A DNA stretch of 64,000 nt from an uncultured Rhodobiaceae bacterium (GTDB lineage: Bacteria > Pseudomonadota > Alphaproteobacteria > RS24), in the NCBI GenBank assembly GCA_937876775.1, contig CALEFA010000063.1:1-64000 (forward strand). The letters run 5' to 3'. The first letter of the stretch is position 1, and each line of letters starts with the position of its first letter. Both the position numbers and the translations under genes were made by a program. The notes beneath the pieces were generated by a model. The model saw nothing but the letters and a program-made list of their open reading frames with translations. It was not told the DNA's origin and searched no databases. Of this stretch, positions 58,364 to 64,000 are shown in pieces.

Positions 58364-59697
58364 GACGGTATAGAAACCCGCGCCTGAAGACCGCCTAAGC
58401 CGCTTCGTTGCAGAACAATATCGCCGCCATGGCTGCGCGCCACATCGCGGGCGATAGCCAAGCCAAGCCCCGTGCCGCCCATTTGCGTATTGCGCGCGTC
58501 ATCCAAGCGATAAAACGGGCGAAACACATCTTCCAAACGGTCTTCTGGAATGCCAACGCCATTGTCATCAATGGTGATATGCAGCATTTGTGTTTGGCCG
58601 TCGAGTTTGGCGGCAACATGCACCAATTTAGCGTGGCCGCAGGCATTATTGATCAAATTGGTGATACAGCGGCGCAGAGCATTTTGCTTCATCGACACAT
58701 TGGCCTGCAGTGTATCGGTGAGACGGATTTGTACATCCGGCCAACGGCGTTCTGCATCGCGGTGGATTTGGCTCAAAAATGGGTCCAAAGCAGCGATGCT
58801 GGTGCTTTCGCCCTGATAGCCACGGGCGAAGGCAAGATAGTCATCAAGCATGTCTTCCATTTCACTGATATCGCTGTTTAATTCTTCAACATCAGGGATT
58901 TGCGGCATCATTGCCATTTGCAATTTAAGCCGCGTCAAGGGCGTGCGAAGGTCATGGCTGACCCCGGCCAGCATGGTGGTGCGCTGCTCGATTTGCCGCT
59001 GAATACGGTCACGCATTTCAATAAAAGAGGCGGCGGCGCGGCGCACTTCCGAGGCACCGGCTGGGCGGAACTCAGGTGTATCGCGACCCTTGCCAAATTC
59101 TTCGGCGGCTTCAGCCAAGCGTTGGATTGGACGAATTTGATTGCGTAAGAACACGCCCGAGACCATTAGCAAAATCACCGATGTGCCAACCATCCAGATC
59201 ATGAAAATATGCGAATTGGTGGCATAAACGCGTTTGCGCTGGGTCAGTACGCGCATCACTTCGCCAGGCAGCAACACGCGAATATCGACGTAATTGTCAT
59301 AGGTCACTGTATCGAGCCAGAATGGGCGGCCGATTTGTTCGGTTAATTCGCGCGATAATGATTGATGCAAGAGGGCGACAATCGGCGCAGTTTCGGTTTC
59401 AGGCAGGCTTTCGCCAGGCAAAAAAGCCACCGACATAGAGAAAGTGTCGCCAGCTATTTGGCTGAGCAATTCGCTGTCACTGCCTTGTTCGCGCATCCGC
59501 AATTCAACCAGAATAGCAATATCACTGACGGCAGCACTGGAAAGCCTTTGGGTCACGGTATTCCAATGCCGTTCCATAAATACAAAAGCGACAACAATTT
59601 GTGTTAGCACAACCGGCATCACAATAATCAACAGCGACCGCGGGAACAGGCCGGTTGGCATATATGTTTTCAAAAAAGCCGCAGGAGAGAACCACAT
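58360..59697 (-). CDS. EnvZ-like sensor histidine kinase
   Basis: 445 residues: two transmembrane helices (about 20-40 and 165-185) enclosing a periplasmic sensor, then HAMP, HisKA with the phosphorylated His in GVSHDLRTPLTR, and an ATPase domain with NLINNA, DNGVGIPEDR and GGTGLGLAIARD. Partner of the response regulator 3 bases upstream. The signal is unknown. Confidence 0.92.
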   Translation of the reverse strand: MWFSPAAFLKTYMPTGLFPRSLLIIVMPVVLTQIVVAFVFMERHWNTVTQRLSSAAVSDIAILVELRMREQGSDSELLSQIAGDTFSMSVAFLPGESLPETETAPIVALLHQSLSRELTEQIGRPFWLDTVTYDNYVDIRVLLPGEVMRVLTQRKRVYATNSHIFMIWMVGTSVILLMVSGVFLRNQIRPIQRLAEAAEEFGKGRDTPEFRPAGASEVRRAAASFIEMRDRIQRQIEQRTTMLAGVSHDLRTPLTRLKLQMAMMPQIPDVEELNSDISEMEDMLDDYLAFARGYQGESTSIAALDPFLSQIHRDAERRWPDVQIRLTDTLQANVSMKQNALRRCITNLINNACGHAKLVHVAAKLDGQTQMLHITIDDNGVGIPEDRLEDVFRPFYRLDDARNTQMGGTGLGLAIARDVARSHGGDIVLQRSGLGGLQARVSIPS

Positions 59698-59700
59698 AAT

Positions 59701-60408
59701 CTAATCAGTCCTCAACACATAGCCGCTGCCACGCACGGTTTGTAAATATAGCGGGTCGCGCGGGTCGGCCTCAATTTTGCGACGCAATCGGTTGACCTGC
59801 ACGTCAATGGCGCGCTCAGAAATATCTTCGCCATCGGCCAATTCCATGCGCGAGACAATCCGCCCAGGCTCAGAGGTCAGGCAACGCAGCACTTCTATTT
59901 CGCGCGTGGTTAGCGTCACTCGCGTGCCATCGCGCAGTAATTCGCCACGGTCATAACGAAAGGTGAAGGCGCCAAAACGCACTTCTTCTGGCGGCTCAAT
60001 GACGGCTTCGTCGCTGGCGCTGCGCCGCAAAATATTTTGAATGCGCAATAATAATTCCTTCGGGTCAAAGGGTTTGGGCAGATAATCATCAGCCCCCACA
60101 GCCAGCCCCTCAATGCGATGCTCAACATCGGCCCGCGCCGTGAGCAATAAAATCGGCACGGTATTTTGTTCCTTGCGCAATTTCTCAGTGAATTCAACGC
60201 CGGTAAGCCCCGGCATCATAACGTCGAGAACCAGGAGGTCAAAACTCAGCATGACCATTTTTTCATAGGCTTCGCGGGCGTCGGCGGCGGTGGTGGCACG
60301 ATAGCCATTATCGGCTAAATATTTGCGCAATAGTTTCCGAATGCGCGTGTCATCATCAACGATGAGCACATGCGGCGTGGTTTCATTGAGCTGGTCTATC
60401 GTAGCCAT
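59701..60408 (-). CDS. OmpR-family response regulator, PetR-like
   Basis: 235 residues: receiver domain with the acidic pair VDDD, the phosphoryl Asp in LVLDVMMPG, and Lys in LPKPFDP; the C-terminal winged helix ends RRKIEADPRDPLYLQTVRGSGYVL. It resembles PetR, first described in Rhodobacter near petABC. ATG directly follows the MarR gene stop (TAAATG), so the three signalling genes form a coupled unit. Confidence 0.92.
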   Translation of the reverse strand: MATIDQLNETTPHVLIVDDDTRIRKLLRKYLADNGYRATTAADAREAYEKMVMLSFDLLVLDVMMPGLTGVEFTEKLRKEQNTVPILLLTARADVEHRIEGLAVGADDYLPKPFDPKELLLRIQNILRRSASDEAVIEPPEEVRFGAFTFRYDRGELLRDGTRVTLTTREIEVLRCLTSEPGRIVSRMELADGEDISERAIDVQVNRLRRKIEADPRDPLYLQTVRGSGYVLRTD

Positions 60409-60927
60409 TTACTCACTCTTATCTCTGGCAGGGCGGGCCTTTATTTCGCGCCGCGAGCGGGCAATCAGATTGTCAATGGCCTCGCGATTTTCAGCATTTA
60501 TAATAAGTCGGGTGGTCTTTTTCCATTGCTCAAAGGCCGGCGCGCCAATTTTGTCGAGCACCTCATCAAACCGGCTGATTTGCGGGGCAATCAATTGCCC
60601 GTGTAAGTCGCGGCCTTTGGGGGTCAGATGCAAGAGCCGTTTGCGGCGGTCATTTTGGCCAATCGCTTGCTCAATATAGCCATTATCAATCAGCTCGCGC
60701 AAAACCCGCGCCAAGCTTTGTTTGGTGATGCGCAAAATATCTAATAAATCAGCAATGGAAATGCCCGGATTGGAAGCAACAAAATGCAAAACCCGGTGAT
60801 GGGCGCGGCCAAAATCATGCGCTGCCAGCAAAGCATCAGGGTCAGCGATAAAGTCACGATAGGCAAAGAACATCAGCTCAATGGCATCGTTGAAATCATT
60901 GTCTTGGGTGTTCTTTTGACGCGTCAT
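60409..60927 (-). CDS. MarR-family regulator, PetP-like
   Basis: 172 residues with a winged helix-turn-helix (ISIADLLDILRITKQSLARVLRELIDNGYIEQ, in two parts) and the wing QNDRRKRLLHLTPKG. The start at 60927 is preferred over a 29-codon extension. The order MarR-OmpR-EnvZ with ilvE divergent recurs in alphaproteobacteria (petP-petR). The 133-base divergent region has a 10-bp inverted repeat, a likely operator. Confidence 0.9.
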   Translation of the reverse strand: MTRQKNTQDNDFNDAIELMFFAYRDFIADPDALLAAHDFGRAHHRVLHFVASNPGISIADLLDILRITKQSLARVLRELIDNGYIEQAIGQNDRRKRLLHLTPKGRDLHGQLIAPQISRFDEVLDKIGAPAFEQWKKTTRLIINAENREAIDNLIARSRREIKARPARDKSE

Positions 60928-60933
60928 TATGAC

Positions 60934-60977
60934 CCTTATAAGGCTGAACAGAAGCGAGTGAAATATGTCAGCCTTAT
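60934..60977. promoter_or_regulatory. Inverted repeat and palindrome between petP-like gene and ilvE
   Basis: ATAAGGCTGA (60938-60947) is repeated inverted and exact as TCAGCCTTAT (60968-60977), with arm centres 30 bp apart (three helical turns). The left arm overlaps the palindrome CCTTATAAGG (60934-60943). The right arm runs into the -35 box of the ilvE promoter. This fits a paired operator for the neighbouring MarR protein. Confidence 0.6.
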
Positions 60978-61005
60978 TGACATAAATCACTTTCACTGAT
61001 AATAC
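60977..61005 (+). promoter_or_regulatory. Predicted strong promoter of ilvE
   Basis: TTGACA (60977-60982), a 17-base spacer and TAATAC (61000-61005), nearly consensus, with the start codon 55 bases downstream. Confidence 0.65.
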
Positions 61006-61060
61006 TAGCATCATTCATGGCCTTGGTTTCAAAATAAAATTGGCCTGCGGGGATTTAAAT

Positions 61061-61930
61061 ATGAGTGTGAGCTTCGATCAGCGTGACGGCTTCATTTGGA
61101 TGAATGGCGAAATGTCGCCATGGGCGGAAACAAAAATCCACGTGCTGACCCATGGTTTGCATTATGGATCATGCGTTTTTGAGGGAGAGCGCGCCTATGG
61201 CGGGTCGATTTTCAAACTGCGCGAACACACAGAACGCTTGTTTTATTCGGCTGGTGAGCTGGGCTTCAAAATTCCATACACAATCGACGAAATTGACCGC
61301 GCCTGCCAAGAGACCCTCGAGGCCAATGGGCTGCGCGATGGTTATTTGCGTCCCGTTGCGTGGCGCGGATCAGAAATGATGGGTGTTTCGGCGCAGAATA
61401 ATCGCATTAATGTTGCCATTGCGGCTTGGGAATGGCCATCTTATTTCAATCCTGAAGAGCGCCTCAAAGGCATTCGCCTAGATATGGCTAAATATCGCCG
61501 TCCATCACCTGAAACCGCGCCTTGCCATGCCAAAGCCGCTGGCCTTTATATGATTTGCACCCTGTCAAAACACGAAGCCGAAAGCAAAGGCTATGCCGAT
61601 GCGATGATGTTGGATTGGCGCGGCCATGTAGCGGAGGCAACCGGTGCCAATATGTTTTTTGTCGACGGCAATGCGCTACATACGCCAACCCCGGATTGCT
61701 TCCTTGATGGCATTACCCGCCGCACAGTCATTGACTTGGCGCGGGCGCGTGGTCTCGCTATTGTCGAGCGGACGATTTTACCGGAAGAATTGGAAGGCTT
61801 TAGCGAGTGTTTTATTACCGGCACGGCGGCTGAGGTGACACCAGTTTCTGAAATTGGCCCCTATCGCTTTACCCCCGGTGACATCAGTAAAAACCTCATG
61901 GATGATTACGCCGCCTTAGTCGCCGGATAA
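61061..61930 (+). CDS. ilvE: Branched-chain amino acid aminotransferase
   Basis: 289 residues, class IV PLP enzyme. Seen: THGLHYGSCVFEGERAY, the PLP lysine in APCHAKAAGLY, EATGANMFFVDG, and LDGITRRTVIDLAR. Transaminates the final keto acids to Leu, Ile and Val. The start at 61061 has GGGGA upstream; 7 more codons in the open frame are not used. Divergent from the MarR gene. Confidence 0.95.
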   Translation: MSVSFDQRDGFIWMNGEMSPWAETKIHVLTHGLHYGSCVFEGERAYGGSIFKLREHTERLFYSAGELGFKIPYTIDEIDRACQETLEANGLRDGYLRPVAWRGSEMMGVSAQNNRINVAIAAWEWPSYFNPEERLKGIRLDMAKYRRPSPETAPCHAKAAGLYMICTLSKHEAESKGYADAMMLDWRGHVAEATGANMFFVDGNALHTPTPDCFLDGITRRTVIDLARARGLAIVERTILPEELEGFSECFITGTAAEVTPVSEIGPYRFTPGDISKNLMDDYAALVAG

Positions 61931-61999
61931 ACTTTTGCATCTTGACCTATGTTTTTATCATGTCATTCTTCTTCAGTGAGTTTTGAGAAGGGGTGACCA

Positions 62000-62620
62000 A
62001 TGGGCTTGTATGACAAATATGTATTGCCACGATTTCTGAACACCGCTTGCGGCACCAAGCCAGTGCGTAAGCAACGCGAAAAAGTTGTGCCGCATTGCGA
62101 AGGCCGCGTGCTGGAAATTGGCATGGGAACAGGCCTCAATCTGGAATTTTACGACCCTTCAAAAGTAGACATGGTATTTGGTCTTGAACCAGCTGCTGAA
62201 ATGGTTGCGCGGGCCAAACCTTTGGCCGATGCGGCACCGTTTCCGGTTGAATTCATTGATCTGCCGGGCGAAGAAATTCCGCTCGAAGATAATAGTGTCG
62301 ACACAGTTTTGTTGACTTATACACTGTGCACAATCCCCGGCACATTGGCCGCCATGCAAGGCATGCGCCGTGTTTTGAAGCCTGGTGGTAAATTGATTTT
62401 TTCTGAGCATGGGCGCGCGCCAGATGCGGCCATTAACAAATGGCAAGACCGTCTTAATGGTGTCTGGGGACACATTGCCGGCGGCTGCAATATCAATCGT
62501 GATATTCCGCATTTGATTGAACAGGGTGGTTTCAAAATCACCGATATGGATCAAATGTATGTGCCATCGACACCGCGCGTGTTGGGCTACACCTATTGGG
62601 GAGCGGCGGAAATCCGCTAA
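62000..62620 (+). CDS. Class I SAM-dependent methyltransferase
   Basis: 206 residues. Motif I VLEIGMGTGLNLEFYD, then GLEPAAEMVARAKPLA, and LKPGGKLIFSEHG; ends GYTYWGAAEIR. Resembles the phospholipid/thiol methyltransferase-like group (Methyltransf_11). The substrate is unknown. It lies 69 bases after ilvE and upstream of the SOS box. Confidence 0.82.
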   Translation: MGLYDKYVLPRFLNTACGTKPVRKQREKVVPHCEGRVLEIGMGTGLNLEFYDPSKVDMVFGLEPAAEMVARAKPLADAAPFPVEFIDLPGEEIPLEDNSVDTVLLTYTLCTIPGTLAAMQGMRRVLKPGGKLIFSEHGRAPDAAINKWQDRLNGVWGHIAGGCNINRDIPHLIEQGGFKITDMDQMYVPSTPRVLGYTYWGAAEIR

Positions 62621-62654
62621 TCAGGTAAAAGTTTTGTAAATTCTGTCGGGAGGC

Positions 62655-62694
62655 TTGACTCTAGCGCGTCATTAAAATAGAACAAAAAAAGAAC
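62655..62694 (+). promoter_or_regulatory. SOS promoter with LexA box for imuA-imuB
   Basis: TTGACT (62655-62660), a 17-base spacer and TAGAAC (62678-62683) as -10. Overlapping it, GAAC (62680-62683), seven A's and GAAC (62691-62694) make a perfect alphaproteobacterial LexA box GAAC-N7-GAAC. imuA starts 29 bases later. LexA bound here would cover the -10 box. Confidence 0.85.
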
Positions 62695-62722
62695 AAAAAA
62701 GCAAATATAGCAGGCACGCCAG

Positions 62723-63490
62723 ATGGATGACGCGGAAAAAAGACCACAGATTAATGCGCTGAATCGCCAAAAAATTGTACGACTACGCAAAAAAATAGAG
62801 CGTTTTGAACCGCTTAGCCAATCTGCCGCACATATCACCACGGGCTTTGACGCGATTGATACTTATCTTACTGCCCATGTGAGCGGCGGCGGGCTGGCTT
62901 TAGGGGGCGTGCATGAAATTATCGCCGCACGCACGGGTGATATGGCAGCGGCGCTGGGTTTTGCGCATCATCTTGCGTCGCGGTTTCGTGGTGCGCAAAC
63001 TGCTTTGCTCTATGGGCAGACCCATGCCGGCGTGCGCGATACCGGCCAGCCCTATGCACCGGCTTTAATGTCCCGCGATGATTTGATTTATCTGGATGGT
63101 GTCAGCCTGCCGGAGTTGATGTGGGCAGGCGAGGAAGCGCTGAGCTGTGATGCCATTGGTTGTATTATTCTGGCCAGCACCGAAGAAGCGCCAAATTTTA
63201 CCTTTAGCCGTCGTTTGTCGATGACCGCGCGCAGTGTCGACCGGCCCTTGATTATGGCTCTGGGTGCCAGTGCAGCGGGTACCGCTTCGGCGGCGGCCAG
63301 TCGTTGGCAAGTGCAAGCCATCGCTAATAATGGTTGGCAGCTAACGCTTACCCGTCTGCGTAGCAGCTATCGTCAGACGCCGCCGACACAGGGGTGGCAA
63401 GTGTTCGCAGCGGCGCCACAAAGCGACGCGGATGGCGGCGCCAAGACACCAGAAATTGTCGCTGAACCGCGCCAGTTAGCGACAAATTAA
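62723..63490 (+). CDS. imuA: ImuA, SOS mutagenesis protein
   Basis: 255 residues. RecA/SulA-like fold without an obvious Walker A: GGGLALGGVHEIIAAR, ALGFAHHLASRF, and the C-terminal RWQVQAIANNGWQLTLTRLR are typical of ImuA. Part of the ImuABC translesion synthesis cassette. LexA-controlled. imuB follows after 11 bases. Confidence 0.9.
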   Translation: MDDAEKRPQINALNRQKIVRLRKKIERFEPLSQSAAHITTGFDAIDTYLTAHVSGGGLALGGVHEIIAARTGDMAAALGFAHHLASRFRGAQTALLYGQTHAGVRDTGQPYAPALMSRDDLIYLDGVSLPELMWAGEEALSCDAIGCIILASTEEAPNFTFSRRLSMTARSVDRPLIMALGASAAGTASAAASRWQVQAIANNGWQLTLTRLRSSYRQTPPTQGWQVFAAAPQSDADGGAKTPEIVAEPRQLATN

Positions 63491-63501
63491 GGCGGTGAGT
63501 G

Positions 63502-64000
63502 ATGACAGATTTGACGCCACAAGAGCCTCCAAAGACACCAATTGGTGATTTTACTTTCAAGCCGCAAGCGACCGGAAGGCGCATTGTGTCTTTATGGTTT
63601 CCCTATTGGCTGGTGCAAAGCTATGGCGCCGGATTTGATGCCACGCGGCCATTTGTTCTGGTTGATAAGCAGAAAAACACCCAGCGCGTTGTGGCGGTGA
63701 CACCATTGGCAGAAGCTGTTGGTTTGCACGCTCATATGTCGCTTGCCGATGCCCGCGCTTTAGTGCCCGATTTGCAAACCGCCCCTGTATTATGGCCAGC
63801 GGCGCAGGAAAAATTAGAAAAAACCGCCAAATGGTTGCAGCGCTATACGCCTTGGGTCGGCTATGACGCTCCCGGCGACAGTCCGGCGGATGGGTTCGGC
63901 TTGTTATTAGATATCAGCGGTTGCGCGCATTTATTTGCCGGTGAACGCGCCATGCTGGCTGACATACAGGCGCGTTTTCAGGCCCGGGGCATAACCGTGC
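63502..64000 (+). CDS. imuB: ImuB, Y-family polymerase-like protein (3' end outside window)
   Basis: The open frame from the ATG at 63502 reads to the window edge (166 codons) with RRIVSLWFPYWLVQSYG, RPFVLVDKQKNTQRVVAVTP, GLHAHMSLADARALVPDL and GFGLLLDISGCAHLF. These are the ImuB counterparts of the Y-family palm and finger regions; the metal-binding residues are lost in typical ImuB. Probably followed by dnaE2 (imuC) outside the window. Confidence 0.9.
   Translation, partial: MTDLTPQEPPKTPIGDFTFKPQATGRRIVSLWFPYWLVQSYGAGFDATRPFVLVDKQKNTQRVVAVTPLAEAVGLHAHMSLADARALVPDLQTAPVLWPAAQEKLEKTAKWLQRYTPWVGYDAPGDSPADGFGLLLDISGCAHLFAGERAMLADIQARFQARGITV

Overview
The window is a dense, almost entirely housekeeping stretch of an alphaproteobacterial chromosome. 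The assignment rests on several features read directly from the sequence: a circularly permuted (two-piece) tmRNA gene next to an alpha-type sspB, a 5-aminolevulinate synthase HemA (C4 pathway), a perfect GAAC-N7-GAAC LexA box in front of imuAB, a PetABC cytochrome bc1 operon, and a MarR/OmpR/EnvZ set beside a branched-chain aminotransferase. The moderate base composition and the gene set would fit a marine lineage such as SAR116, but that is only a guess. No insertion sequences, prophage genes, CRISPR arrays, rRNA or tRNA genes were seen. No gene-free stretch exceeds 300 bases; the longest, 22255-22542, holds a terminator-like hairpin and the leuA promoter, leader peptide and attenuator-like hairpin.

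Layout. 1-9.2 kb: the 3' part of an AsmA-like envelope protein; fumC with a small ribbon-helix-helix gene; sspB and the split ssrA gene; thyA-folA; an SMP-30 family protein; a DUF1737 gene and the Mrp/ApbC Fe-S carrier. 9.4-15 kb: hflK-hflC-DUF2065-degP (membrane and envelope quality control), serB, miaA. 15-18.6 kb: ilvB-ilvH-ilvC, closed by a strong terminator. 18.7-21.3 kb: a four-gene bufferin-type RiPP operon (DUF2282 precursor, DUF692 multinuclear iron oxygenase, DUF2063 partner, DoxX-like membrane protein), followed by a LysR regulator with a perfect inverted repeat at its start. 22.3-29.5 kb: leuA behind an apparent leucine attenuator, then mreB-mreC-mreD-mrdA-rodA for rod-shape wall growth. 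29.5-34 kb: an M20 peptidase, glutaredoxin, cold-shock protein, DUF3108 and MFS genes, and a small membrane protein. 34-42 kb (minus strand): hemA-hemH, then a carboxylic-acid/acyl-CoA catabolic cluster (CoA ligase, 2-hydroxyacid dehydrogenase-like protein, two acyl-CoA dehydrogenases). 42-50 kb: a Ca/Na antiporter, GNAT, DUF1285-Nudix-DUF6111-CCA nucleotidyltransferase, hemF, petABC. 50-57 kb: ychF, pth, rplY, prs, pgeF, midA/NDUFAF7, lgt, and a UbiK-like factor. 57-64 kb: YbjN-like, proC, an EnvZ-like kinase with a PetR-like regulator and a PetP-like MarR protein, ilvE, a methyltransferase, and the SOS genes imuA-imuB (imuB runs off the window).

How the parts fit. Branched-chain amino acid synthesis is represented at three loci (ilvBHC, leuA, ilvE), with an attenuator on leuA and a MarR-type regulator divergent from ilvE. 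Haem synthesis (hemA, hemH, hemF) accompanies the haem-using bc1 complex. tmRNA and its ClpX adaptor SspB sit side by side. The best candidates for new biology are the bufferin operon, the regulatory DNA around petP/ilvE and the LysR gene, and several enzymes whose textbook active-site residues are replaced (SerB, ApbC, CCA transferase, 2-hydroxyacid dehydrogenase).
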